This document shows positions 1 to 7,861 of a stretch of DNA of 47,873 nt, one piece after another. Position 1 is the stretch's first letter. Each line of letters starts with the position of its first letter. A model generated the notes under the pieces. That model did not search any database and was not told where the DNA came from. It saw only the letters and a list, made by a program, of their open reading frames with translations. Made by a program: the position numbers and the translations under genes. The stretch is taken from contig NZ_JAFBIX010000024.1 of assembly GCF_021531895.1 (NCBI RefSeq), forward strand, positions 1-47,873, read 5' to 3'. Origin of the DNA: Faecalicatena contorta (GTDB lineage: Bacteria > Bacillota > Clostridia > Lachnospirales > Lachnospiraceae).

Positions 1-319
1 GATGAGTTCGTTCAGTAATTGGGAATGTCAGGCGCAAGGGAGTTGGATAGGCTGGTCTGTATCCGTCTAGTCAAGCGTTAGAATCCGTTACAGAAAAAAG
101 AGTTGCAATTCCGTGTGAGAATTTGGCTTCCAGCCAAATTCGAAAGGACTGCTGAATCGAGAAATTATCCAAATTTCTCGGTGAATCAGTCCGGTCACGA
201 AATTGTAACTCTTTTTTCTGTTATGGATTCTTGGCGAAGGATACCGGATACAGACCAGCCTATTCAACTCCCTTGCGCCGTACACCTCCCAATTACCAAC
301 TAACTAATCTAAATTCCCA
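1..319 (-). repeat. Branched palindromic element, copy A
   Basis: Near-complete palindrome with internal branching. Stem P1 pairs 5-65 with 245-305. An asymmetric internal loop follows (66-80 and 231-244). Stem P2 pairs 81-115 with 196-230. The enclosed junction holds hairpin P3 (119-128 with 132-141, loop TCC) and hairpin P4 (146-192; GGACTG/CAGTCC outer and CGAGAAATT/AATTTCTCG inner pairs). Read in the minus direction the element starts with TGGGAATTTAG, 1 nt after the stop codon of the ABC-F gene. Copy D at the other window end differs from it at one base (206). Short ORFs across it are by-products of the palindrome. No transposase lies nearby. Confidence 0.9.
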
Positions 320-320
320 C

Positions 321-1955
321 TTAATCATCTTCTTCTTGCTGTACACTGTAGGTCTGTCTCTTTCTTGCCATTTCATCATTTTCCAGATATTCGTCATAGG
401 TGGTAATCTTGTCGATCAGTTTACCGCCGGGAACGATTTCCATAATACGATTGGCGGTCGTCTGTACGATCTGGTGGTCTCTGGAAGAGAAGAGGATGAC
501 ACCAGGAAACTTGGTCATACCGTTGTTCAGTGCGGTGATAGACTCCATGTCAAGGTGGTTGGTTGGCTCGTCCAGAATCAGTACATTGGCTCCAGAGATC
601 ATCATTTTAGATAAGAGGCATCTTACCTTTTCACCACCAGAGAGTACATTGACTTTTTTCACTCCGTCATCACCAGAGAACAACATGCGTCCAAGGAAGC
701 CGCGTACATAGGTTACGTCCTTTTCCTCGGAGTACTGGGTCAGCCATTCTACGATGGAGTAATCATTATCAAATTCACTTCCGCTGTCCAGTGGAAAATA
801 TGCCTGCGAGGTTGTAATTCCCCATTTGTAAGTTCCCTCATCCGGTTCCATTTCTCCGGCGAGAATCTGGAACAGTGTTGTCTTGGCGAGCTCGTTGCTT
901 CCTACAAAAGCAACTTTGTCATCGTGATTCAGGGTAAAAGAGATGTTATCCAATACTTTTTCTCCATCGATTGTCTTGCTTAATCCTTCAACGGTAAGGA
1001 CTTCGTTTCCAATCTCACGGTTCGGACGGAAGTCAATATAAGGATATTTGCGGCTGGATGGCTGAATATCGTCCAGCTGTATTTTCTCAAGGGCACGCTT
1101 TCTGGAGGTTGCCTGCTTGGATTTGGAAGCATTGGCACTGAACCTGGAGATGAATTCCTGAAGTTCTTTGATCTTTTCTTCTTTTTTCTTGTTGGCTTCC
1201 TTCATCTGACGGATCAGCAGCTGGCTGGATTCATACCAGAAGTCGTAATTACCAGCATAGAGCTTGATCTTGCCATAGTCTATATCCGCAATCTGGGTAC
1301 AGACTTTATTCAGAAAATATCGGTCATGAGATACAACGATAACTGTATTATCAAAGTTGATCAGAAATTCTTCCAGCCATGCGATGGCATCCAGATCCAA
1401 ATGGTTGGTTGGCTCGTCCAGAAGAAGAATATCTGGGTTGCCGAACAATGCCTGCGCAAGAAGCACTTTAACTTTTTCCGGACCATTTAAGTTTTTCATC
1501 AATTCGTAATGCATCTCAGTTGGAATTCCAAGTCCGTTTAATAAAGTTGCAGCATCAGATTCTGCTTCCCAGCCATTCATAGCGGCAAATTCAGCTTCTA
1601 ATTCACTGGCTTTGATTCCATCTTCATCGGTAAAATCTTCTTTTGCGTAAATGACTTCTTTTTCTTTCATGATTTCATAAAGTCTTGCATTTCCCATCAT
1701 GACAGTGTCTAGGACAGGATATTCATCGTATTTAAAATGATCTTGCTGAAGGAAAGAGAGACGTTCTCCTGGAGTGATGATAACTTCTCCCTTAGTTGGT
1801 TCCAGCTGTCCGGAAAGAATTTTGAGAAAAGTAGATTTTCCTGCACCGTTGGCACCAATCAATCCATAACAGTTTCCTTCCGTGAACTTAATATTTACAT
1901 CTTCAAATAAGGCTTTTTTACCAACACGTAATGTTACATTGCTTGTACTGATCAT
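321..1955 (-). CDS. ABC-F family ATPase (YkpA/YbiT-like)
   Basis: Soluble protein of 544 residues with two ATP-binding cassettes and no membrane segment, so an ABC-F factor that would act on ribosomes, not a transporter. The first cassette looks intact: Walker A GANGAGKS at residues 34-41, Walker B ILLLDEPTNHLD, H-loop VSHDRYF. A charged linker rich in Lys and Glu (about residues 250-310) matches the ABC-F interdomain linker. The second cassette is unusual: its Walker A reads GSNELAKTT with Ala where the Gly before Lys is expected, and its H-loop reads SSRDHQ with Arg for His. Its signature LSGGEKVR and Walker B VLILDEPTNHLD are normal. The subfamily assignment (YkpA/YbiT group) rests on overall resemblance. 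Its stop codon abuts palindrome copy A, which is the only hairpin downstream. Confidence 0.9.
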   Translation of the reverse strand: MISTSNVTLRVGKKALFEDVNIKFTEGNCYGLIGANGAGKSTFLKILSGQLEPTKGEVIITPGERLSFLQQDHFKYDEYPVLDTVMMGNARLYEIMKEKEVIYAKEDFTDEDGIKASELEAEFAAMNGWEAESDAATLLNGLGIPTEMHYELMKNLNGPEKVKVLLAQALFGNPDILLLDEPTNHLDLDAIAWLEEFLINFDNTVIVVSHDRYFLNKVCTQIADIDYGKIKLYAGNYDFWYESSQLLIRQMKEANKKKEEKIKELQEFISRFSANASKSKQATSRKRALEKIQLDDIQPSSRKYPYIDFRPNREIGNEVLTVEGLSKTIDGEKVLDNISFTLNHDDKVAFVGSNELAKTTLFQILAGEMEPDEGTYKWGITTSQAYFPLDSGSEFDNDYSIVEWLTQYSEEKDVTYVRGFLGRMLFSGDDGVKKVNVLSGGEKVRCLLSKMMISGANVLILDEPTNHLDMESITALNNGMTKFPGVILFSSRDHQIVQTTANRIMEIVPGGKLIDKITTYDEYLENDEMARKRQTYSVQQEEDD

Positions 1956-2108
1956 AGTATCTGCTCCTTATGATTTCAATATCGTTAATAATTACATACA
2001 TTGCCTATATTAACAAATATAACAGGAAATAGCAAGTTCAGAAAAATTTCAGTTTTCCTGCTTGAAAAATAGGTATATAATAGCAGATAAGAAAGTGGGG
2101 TATAGATT

Positions 2109-2966
2109 ATGGTAAAAGCAACAATGGTACTTGAAGGAGGAGCGACCAGAGGGGTATTTACGTCTGGTGTTCTGGATTATCTGATGGAACAGGAACTGTA
2201 TGTATCTCATGTGATCGGAGTATCTGCCGGATCATGCAATGCGGTGGATTATGTCTCCAGACAGATTGGAAGAACCAGAGACTGTATGATACACAAAGAG
2301 AAAGAGTATAGTTATTATTATGGCTTTCGAAAGTTCATAAAGGAAAAAAGTCTTATGAATATGGATATGATCTTTGACAAATATCCGAATGAAATATTTC
2401 CATTCGATTTTGAGACTTATTTTGCTTCAGATATAAGATGTGAAATTGTGACGACGAACTGTGATACTGGGCAGGCGGAATATATGACAGAAGAAAAAGA
2501 CGGCGATCGTCTGATGAAGATCTGCCGGGCATCCAGCAGTATGCCACTGGTTTCTCCAATTGTGAATGTGGATGGAAGCCCTTATCTGGATGGTGGGCTG
2601 GCAGATTCTGTCCCGGTAAAAAGAGCAATGGAACTGAAAAATGAAAAAATCATTCTGATTCTGACCAGGAATCCTGGATATCGGAAGAAACCTGTCTCAA
2701 AAGGTATGGCTGATCTTTATCGGAGAGCTTACAAATCTTATCCAAATCTTGTACGGACAACGATCCGGCGTAATAGTGAATACAATAAGCAGATGAAGCT
2801 GGTAGAACAGCTGGAGAGAGAAGGAAAGATATTTGTGCTGAGACCTCTGATTCCGACGGTATCAAGATTAGAAAAAGATTATGATACTTTGATGCATTTC
2901 TATGAGCATGGATATCGTTTAATGAAGAAGGAATTTCAGGCGTTAAAAGAATATTTGGAAGGGTAA
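2109..2966 (+). CDS. Patatin-like phospholipase family protein
   Basis: A 285-residue member of the patatin/RssA-YjjU family, predicted serine hydrolase acting on acyl lipids. The N-terminus has the glycine-rich oxyanion segment (LEGGATRG), the nucleophile elbow GVSAG, and later the catalytic Asp motif YLDGGLADSVPV, giving the Ser-Asp dyad of the family. There is no signal peptide, so it is cytoplasmic or membrane-peripheral. The start at 2109 follows AGTGGGG at good spacing. It is divergent from the ABC-F gene and begins a run of three closely spaced genes with yjbQ (14-nt gap) and the HD-GNAT gene. Natural substrate is unknown. Confidence 0.88.
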   Translation: MVKATMVLEGGATRGVFTSGVLDYLMEQELYVSHVIGVSAGSCNAVDYVSRQIGRTRDCMIHKEKEYSYYYGFRKFIKEKSLMNMDMIFDKYPNEIFPFDFETYFASDIRCEIVTTNCDTGQAEYMTEEKDGDRLMKICRASSSMPLVSPIVNVDGSPYLDGGLADSVPVKRAMELKNEKIILILTRNPGYRKKPVSKGMADLYRRAYKSYPNLVRTTIRRNSEYNKQMKLVEQLEREGKIFVLRPLIPTVSRLEKDYDTLMHFYEHGYRLMKKEFQALKEYLEG

Positions 2967-2980
2967 AAGGAGGATAAAAT

Positions 2981-3385
2981 ATGCATTTATACGAACATCA
3001 CATTTCAACGAAAAAAGCGCAGCAAATGTCAAAGATAACAAATATGATTCGGGAAGATATTGAAAAAAGTGGTGTTTCCGATGGAATCGTAGTTGTCTAT
3101 TCACCTCACACTACAGCTGGATTTACCATCAATGAGAATGCAGATCCGGATGTAGTGCATGATATGTTGTGTGGATTTGAGGAAGCATTTCCGACAAAGA
3201 CAGGATATTATCAACATATGGAGGGAAATTCCCATGCGCATATTAAAACTACGTGTGTCGGTCCTTCTCAGACATTGATTTTGAATCAAGGTGAGCTGAT
3301 TTTGGGGATATGGCAGGATGTTTATTTTTGTGAATTTGATGGCCCTCGTAATCGTAGATTTTATGTAAAGATCATAGAGGGATAG
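2981..3385 (+). CDS. yjbQ: YjbQ family protein (UPF0047)
   Basis: A 134-residue protein matching the YjbQ/UPF0047 family over its full length. It shows the HTTAGFTINENADPDV segment, the GNSHAHIK segment and the C-terminal LGIWQDVYFCEFDGPR motif, whose His, Asp and Glu residues build the presumed metal or phosphate site. E. coli YjbQ has weak thiamine-phosphate synthase activity, but the physiological role is unsettled. The start follows AAAGGAGG. It sits 14 nt after the patatin gene and 4 nt before the HD-GNAT gene, so the three are probably cotranscribed. Confidence 0.88.
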   Translation: MHLYEHHISTKKAQQMSKITNMIREDIEKSGVSDGIVVVYSPHTTAGFTINENADPDVVHDMLCGFEEAFPTKTGYYQHMEGNSHAHIKTTCVGPSQTLILNQGELILGIWQDVYFCEFDGPRNRRFYVKIIEG

Positions 3386-3389
3386 AGTC

Positions 3390-4382
3390 ATGGATAACAG
3401 AACCTTACTGGAGTTTATGGCTGTCGCTGAAAAATTAAAGTGTCAGGTCAGACATTCCTGGACTTCTACGGGAAGAAGAGAAAGTGTGGCAGAGCATACC
3501 TATCGTCTGTGTGTATTTGCATGGCTTATAAGAAGAGAATTCCCAGAATGTGATATGGATAGAGTAATGGAGATGTGCCTGTTCCATGATCTTGGTGAAG
3601 CGGTGCATGGAGATGTGCCTTGTTTTTTGAAAAATGCACAGGACAATGAAAAAGAAGCAGATGCTATTGAGCAGATTGCGTCAATACTTCCGAAAAAAGA
3701 ACGAGAAGAATTGAAAGAATTATTCTCTGAATTAGAGGATAACAACACGCAAGAGGCTAAGATTGTTCATGCGCTGGATAAGATGGAGACTTTGATTCAG
3801 CATAATGAAGCTTCTATAGATACTTGGCTTTTGCTGGAGTATGATCTTCAGATGACATATGGTCAGTATCAGGTAAAGTTTTCCCCTTATCTTCAGGCTT
3901 TAAGAAAAATGATAGAACAGGATTCTGTCGATAAGATATCTAAGGCAGAAAAAAATACAAAGCAAATAGAAAGCAGAAATTCTGATGGATTTTATATCAC
4001 TAAAGATCCTGAGAAAATAGATAAACAAAGAGTGGTCGAATTGCTCCATCAATCAGAATGGGCAAAAGAACGTCCTGAGTCTATGATATTTAAAGCAATG
4101 GAGAATTCTGTATCTTATGGGGTTTTTGATAAGTATGATTTTATGGTAGGATATGCCAGAATCATCACGGATCATGTCACTACATTTTATCTGATGGATG
4201 TTATTATAGATGAAAAGTACAGGCATCAGGGGTTAGGGACCATACTTATGGATGCAATTATGGCAGATGTAGGAGATCTGTGGGGAATCTTGCATACAGA
4301 AGATGCACAGGAATTCTATACCCGGTATGGGTTTATGATAAAAGGATTCGGACAGGATCAGGTTATGGAGAAGGAGCGCTAG
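3390..4382 (+). CDS. HD-domain phosphohydrolase fused to GNAT acetyltransferase
   Basis: A 330-residue two-domain protein in one uninterrupted frame. Residues 1 to about 185 are an HD-type hydrolase resembling YfbR/HD_3 5'-deoxynucleotidases: His36 in VAEHTYR, His66-Asp67 in LFHDLGEAVHGD, and a later Asp in HALDKMETL. Residues from about 200 to 330 are a GNAT N-acetyltransferase: a beta-strand pair around GYARIITD, then the acetyl-CoA loop RHQGLGT and the C-terminal YTRYGF. The two domains normally occur as separate proteins. A charged Lys/Asn-rich linker of about 20 residues joins them. It follows yjbQ after 4 nt and converges on the GntR gene with 7 nt between. Substrates of both domains are unknown. 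Confidence 0.85.
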   Translation: MDNRTLLEFMAVAEKLKCQVRHSWTSTGRRESVAEHTYRLCVFAWLIRREFPECDMDRVMEMCLFHDLGEAVHGDVPCFLKNAQDNEKEADAIEQIASILPKKEREELKELFSELEDNNTQEAKIVHALDKMETLIQHNEASIDTWLLLEYDLQMTYGQYQVKFSPYLQALRKMIEQDSVDKISKAEKNTKQIESRNSDGFYITKDPEKIDKQRVVELLHQSEWAKERPESMIFKAMENSVSYGVFDKYDFMVGYARIITDHVTTFYLMDVIIDEKYRHQGLGTILMDAIMADVGDLWGILHTEDAQEFYTRYGFMIKGFGQDQVMEKER

Positions 4383-4389
4383 TCCTTCT

Positions 4390-5034
4390 CTATAGATCCT
4401 CCAGATTGATCTCGCGTGGTGTCTCCATGTGCTGTAATGTCACTTCGTAAATGTGTTTTTCGTCTCCGTCTTCCATCGTGCGTAAGATGGCAAGATGTTC
4501 ATCATAGGTAGTTTTCATACGCCCTTTGTGAGCAAGAGAAAGGGCTGCAAGTTTTTGCATACGGTACATAAAAGTATCAAAAATAGAAGAAAACTGTTCA
4601 TTTTCAACATAGGATATGATTTTCGTATGGAATTGGAAATCATATTCAGAAAAATCTTCAATCGACTGTGTCGTATCTAAAATTTCTTTCATATTTTCCA
4701 TAATAAAATGTAATTCTTTGAATAATTTTTTTGCCTTTTTATTATCTGCATCCCGGGCAATCTGAAAAGTGCAGTAACATTCCAATGCAGAGCGAACCTG
4801 GAAAGTTTCATATACATCCTTGCGGCTTAACTGATGAAGTGTAAATCCTTTACTTGGAATGATATCAATGTATCCTTCCTGAGCAAGGCGATGAATTGCA
4901 TCTCGAAATGGAGTGCGTGATATACCTAATTCCTTCGAAAGTTTTGTTTCAGAATAGATTTCCTGGTAGGAAAGCTGATTGGTTGTAATCATATTACGTA
5001 AATGCTGGTATGCTTGTTCATTTAATGGGATCAT
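4390..5034 (-). CDS. GntR/FadR-type regulator (FCD domain)
   Basis: DNA-binding repressor or activator of the FadR subfamily, 214 residues. The N-terminal winged helix includes SKELGISRTPFRDAIHRLAQEGYI. The all-helical FCD effector domain keeps probable metal or ligand residues (DFQFH, DEHLAIL, a late LQHME). I place the start at 5034 because AAAGGAG lies 5 nt upstream; an in-frame ATG 39 nt earlier has no such site. It is divergent from the dehydrogenase-kinase pair, so it probably controls that pair through the palindrome at 5277-5290. An acid-sugar ligand is likely by context but unproven. Confidence 0.9.
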   Translation of the reverse strand: MIPLNEQAYQHLRNMITTNQLSYQEIYSETKLSKELGISRTPFRDAIHRLAQEGYIDIIPSKGFTLHQLSRKDVYETFQVRSALECYCTFQIARDADNKKAKKLFKELHFIMENMKEILDTTQSIEDFSEYDFQFHTKIISYVENEQFSSIFDTFMYRMQKLAALSLAHKGRMKTTYDEHLAILRTMEDGDEKHIYEVTLQHMETPREINLEDL

Positions 5035-5108
5035 AGTAACTCCTTTATTTATTGATAAATATTTTTTTAACAAAAATAGCGAATGTAATCGTCTAAAACT
5101 ATGTAAAT

Positions 5109-5137
5109 ATCATACAATAATCAAAAAAAGTGGTCAA
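5109..5137 (-). promoter_or_regulatory. Promoter of the GntR gene, with possible autoregulatory repeat
   Basis: On the minus strand TTGACC (5137-5132) and TATGAT (5114-5109) are separated by 17 bp. An imperfect inverted repeat, TGTA-N7-TACA on the plus strand at 5102-5116, covers the -10 box and could serve autoregulation. Confidence 0.55.
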
Positions 5138-5273
5138 TAGTAGTGGGAAAATAGGGAAAAATATTATTGTATAAAAGTGTTAAATAGATAACGACAAAAT
5201 ATTAACAAAATGAGCAAAATGCACAAAATTGATTAGCTTAAACTGGCAAAAAAGGAGAAAAGGAAATAACATC

Positions 5274-5302
5274 TTGACCGGTATACCGGTATGTAGTAGA
5301 GT
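5274..5302 (+). promoter_or_regulatory. Promoter with 14-bp palindromic operator
   Basis: The perfect palindrome ACCGGTATACCGGT occupies 5277-5290. It overlaps a -35-like TTGACC (5274-5279), which is followed after 17 bp by TAGAGT (5297-5302). The GGTATACC core resembles FadR-subfamily operators (GT and AC half-sites around the centre). It lies in the 348-bp space between the divergent GntR gene and the dehydrogenase gene. Otherwise that space holds AT-rich DNA and the GntR promoter, with no other gene evident. Confidence 0.6.
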
Positions 5303-5382
5303 GAAGATAGAAACAGAAATAATGAACGGATTATTTCAAAATCAAACACAAATTAACAATGAAAGAGAAAGGAAGAAAGACA

Positions 5383-6270
5383 ATGAAAGTAGGATTTATC
5401 GGACTTGGTATTATGGGAAGACCAATGGCAAAAAACTTGTTAAAAGCAGGTGTTGAATTGATGGTTTCTGATCTGAACAAAGAGGCTGTTGCAGATGTCG
5501 TAGCAGCAGGAGCTGTTGAGGCTGACTATGCTGAGATAGGTGAACAGTGTGAGAGAATCATCATTATGGTTCCAAGCGGAGCTATTTCAAAATCGATTTT
5601 ATTTGGTGAAGGTGGAGTTGCATCTACAATCAAAGCTGGCAGTGTAGTGTGTGATATGAGTTCTGTTACACCGGTGGAATCTAAAGAATGTTATGAAGGA
5701 TTAAAGGAAAAAGGAGTTGGCTTTGTGGATGCGCCTGTGTCTGGAGGAGAACCTGGAGCAGTTGCTGGAACTTTAGCAATTATGGCTGGCGGAGATCAGA
5801 AAGATTTTGATGCATTTAAAGAATATTTTGATATCTTGGGTTCCTCTGCATTATTAATCGGAGAATCAGGAAGCGGCAGTGTTACAAAGCTTGCAAATCA
5901 GGTTATTGTAAACAATACGATTGCAGTTGTATCAGAAGCATTTGTTCTTGCAACGAAGGCTGGCGCAGACCCTCAGAAAGTATATGAAGCAATTCGCGGA
6001 GGTCTTGCAGGAAGTGCAGTTCTGGATGCAAAGATTCCTATGATCATTGAACGTAATTTTAAACCAGGCGGACCAATCCGTATCAATCATAAAGACATCA
6101 AAAATGTTGTGAATACAGCACATTCTATAGATGTGCCTATTCCATATACAGCACAGTTATATGAAATCCTTCAGACACTGAAGATTCACGGACATATGAA
6201 TGATGATCACGGCGGAATTGTACAGTATTTTGAGAAACTTGCTGGTGTTGAAGTGAAAAAAGTTGATTAA
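5383..6270 (+). CDS. NAD(P)-dependent 3-hydroxyisobutyrate dehydrogenase-family oxidoreductase (GarR/LtnD-like)
   Basis: A 295-residue beta-hydroxyacid dehydrogenase: N-terminal Rossmann motif GFIGLGIMGRPMAKNLL, substrate loop DAPVSGGEPGA, and the catalytic Lys in GSVTKLANQ. In characterised acid-sugar loci such enzymes oxidise L-threonate (LtnD) or D-erythronate (DenD) at C2, or reduce tartronate semialdehyde (GarR). The neighbouring DUF1537 kinase favours the four-carbon acid role, but the exact substrate cannot be read from sequence. The ATG at 5383 begins the Rossmann strand directly; the frame stays open 24 nt further upstream, which would add a non-homologous tail. It is the first gene of a two-gene unit, 14 nt ahead of the kinase. 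Confidence 0.85.
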   Translation: MKVGFIGLGIMGRPMAKNLLKAGVELMVSDLNKEAVADVVAAGAVEADYAEIGEQCERIIIMVPSGAISKSILFGEGGVASTIKAGSVVCDMSSVTPVESKECYEGLKEKGVGFVDAPVSGGEPGAVAGTLAIMAGGDQKDFDAFKEYFDILGSSALLIGESGSGSVTKLANQVIVNNTIAVVSEAFVLATKAGADPQKVYEAIRGGLAGSAVLDAKIPMIIERNFKPGGPIRINHKDIKNVVNTAHSIDVPIPYTAQLYEILQTLKIHGHMNDDHGGIVQYFEKLAGVEVKKVD

Positions 6271-6284
6271 GGAGGTGTATAAAC

Positions 6285-7709
6285 ATGTCTATCAGTACAG
6301 AGGTCTTAACTTCTTACAAAAAAATTGATGAAACATATATCGACGGATTATTGAAAAAAGAAATTGACGAAAACAATAAAAAAATCGTAGTTTTGGATGA
6401 TGATCCGACAGGTGTTCAGACGGTACATGATATCTCTGTATATACAAACTGGGATAAGGATAGTATTCGTCAGGGCTTTGAAGAAGAGAACAATCTGTTC
6501 TATGTTCTGACCAATTCCAGAGGATTTACAGTAGAGCAGACAACAAAAGCTCACAATGAGATTGCTGCTGTTGTAGACGAAGTGGCAAAAGAAACTGGAA
6601 AAGAATATATCTTCATCAGTCGAAGTGATAGTACTTTACGAGGACACTACCCATTAGAGACAGAGCTTCTGAAAAGTAATTATGAGAAAAATACAGGAAA
6701 GACGATTGATGGTGAGATCCTTTGTCCGTTTTTTAAAGAAGGCGGAAGATTTACGATTGAGAATGTTCATTATGTAAAATATGGCGTGGAGCTTGTCCCG
6801 GCGAATGAGACAGAATTTGCGAAGGATAAGACATTCGGATATTCAGCTGCAACTATGCCGGAGTATGTTGAAGAAAAGACAAAAGGAGCATATAAAGCTT
6901 CTGATGTAACTTGTATTTCTCTGGAAGATATTCACGATATGAATATCGACAAAATTGAGTCACAGTTAATGGAAGTTAAAGGTTTTAATAAAATCATCGT
7001 AAATGCGGTTGATTATGTGGATGTGAAGGTCTTCTGCGTAGCATTATATCGAGCAATGGCAAGAGGAAAAGTGTTTATGTTCCGTACAGCAGCGGCAATC
7101 GTAAAAGTTATGGGTGCTGTTACAGATCAGCCACTTCTTACCAGAGAGCAGATGGTAGTAAAAGAAACGACTAATGGTGGAATCGTTGTGGTTGGTTCCC
7201 ATACGGATAAAACAACGAAGCAGGTAGAGGCGTTGAAAGAATTATCCGATATTGAATTTATTGAATTAGATGCGACACTGGTGAAAGACGATGCTGCATT
7301 TGAAGCTGAAGTACAGAGATGTCTGGATAAAGAAGAAGAATGCATGAAAGCGGGAAAGACTGTATGTTGTTATACGACACGTGCGTTGATTACCGCAGAT
7401 ACAGGAGATAAAGAAGATGAATTAAGACTTTCTGTAAAAATCTCTGATGCAGTGCAGTCATTGGTGGGCCGTTTGAGTATTACGCCAAGTTTCGTAATCG
7501 CAAAAGGTGGAATCACATCCAGCGATGTAGGAACAAAAGCACTTGCTGTTAAGAAAGCCAGTGTTCTGGGACAGATTAAACCTGGAATTCCAGTATGGCA
7601 GACAGGGGAAGAAAGTAAATTCCCATTGACACCATATGTGATCTTTCCAGGGAATGTTGGGGAGATTTCAACCTTAAAAGAAGCGGTTGAAGTCTTAATG
7701 GATAAGTAG
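6285..7709 (+). CDS. Four-carbon acid sugar kinase family protein (DUF1537), paralogue 1
   Basis: A 474-residue DUF1537 kinase, a family shown to phosphorylate four-carbon acid sugars such as D-threonate, 2-oxo-tetronate or 3-oxo-tetronate. Visible motifs are the N-terminal substrate-domain LDDDPTGVQTVHD, the central RSDSTLRGHYPLE, and C-terminal nucleotide-domain segments KGGITSSDVG and FPGNVGE. It is clearly different in sequence and length from paralogue 2 downstream and belongs to the larger subtype with an N-terminal extension. GGAGGTGT precedes the start. No OtnI isomerase or OtnC aldolase-type decarboxylase gene is next to it, so the fate of its product is not explained locally. Confidence 0.85.
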   Translation: MSISTEVLTSYKKIDETYIDGLLKKEIDENNKKIVVLDDDPTGVQTVHDISVYTNWDKDSIRQGFEEENNLFYVLTNSRGFTVEQTTKAHNEIAAVVDEVAKETGKEYIFISRSDSTLRGHYPLETELLKSNYEKNTGKTIDGEILCPFFKEGGRFTIENVHYVKYGVELVPANETEFAKDKTFGYSAATMPEYVEEKTKGAYKASDVTCISLEDIHDMNIDKIESQLMEVKGFNKIIVNAVDYVDVKVFCVALYRAMARGKVFMFRTAAAIVKVMGAVTDQPLLTREQMVVKETTNGGIVVVGSHTDKTTKQVEALKELSDIEFIELDATLVKDDAAFEAEVQRCLDKEEECMKAGKTVCCYTTRALITADTGDKEDELRLSVKISDAVQSLVGRLSITPSFVIAKGGITSSDVGTKALAVKKASVLGQIKPGIPVWQTGEESKFPLTPYVIFPGNVGEISTLKEAVEVLMDK

Positions 7710-7725
7710 TTGTTGAAAACTAACA

Positions 7726-7830
7726 AAAATGAACAAATAATTTGTGCGATTAGACAAAGTGTATTGATAAATAATAGATTAAATTGACATAAATGAACAT
7801 TTGAAGTACAATTAGAACATAAATGAACAA
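7726..7830 (+). promoter_or_regulatory. Three direct repeats AAATGAACA (probable DeoR operators)
   Basis: AAATGAACA or a one-base extension occurs near 7728-7736, at 7791-7799 and at 7821-7829 within the 152-bp gap between the two kinase genes. The second copy lies in the promoter spacer and the third just after the -10 box, positions that suit repression. The DeoR regulator at the end of the downstream run is the natural candidate to bind them. That pairing is inference. Confidence 0.6.
7784..7812 (+). promoter_or_regulatory. Promoter of the kinase-pdxA2-gntP unit
   Basis: Consensus-like TTGACA (7784-7789), 17-bp spacer, TACAAT (7807-7812). The spacer contains an AAATGAACA repeat. It lets the second kinase, PdxA2 and permease be expressed separately from the dehydrogenase-kinase pair. 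Confidence 0.75.
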
Positions 7831-7861
7831 AAGTGGTGTGCTTTTGGAAAGGAGGCTGATT

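Noticed and set aside
103-303. Short ORFs of 60-70 residues across the palindromes
   Set aside because: They arise in both directions from the palindrome, have no ribosome binding site, and read through conserved hairpins. B has different ORFs from A although the structure is the same.
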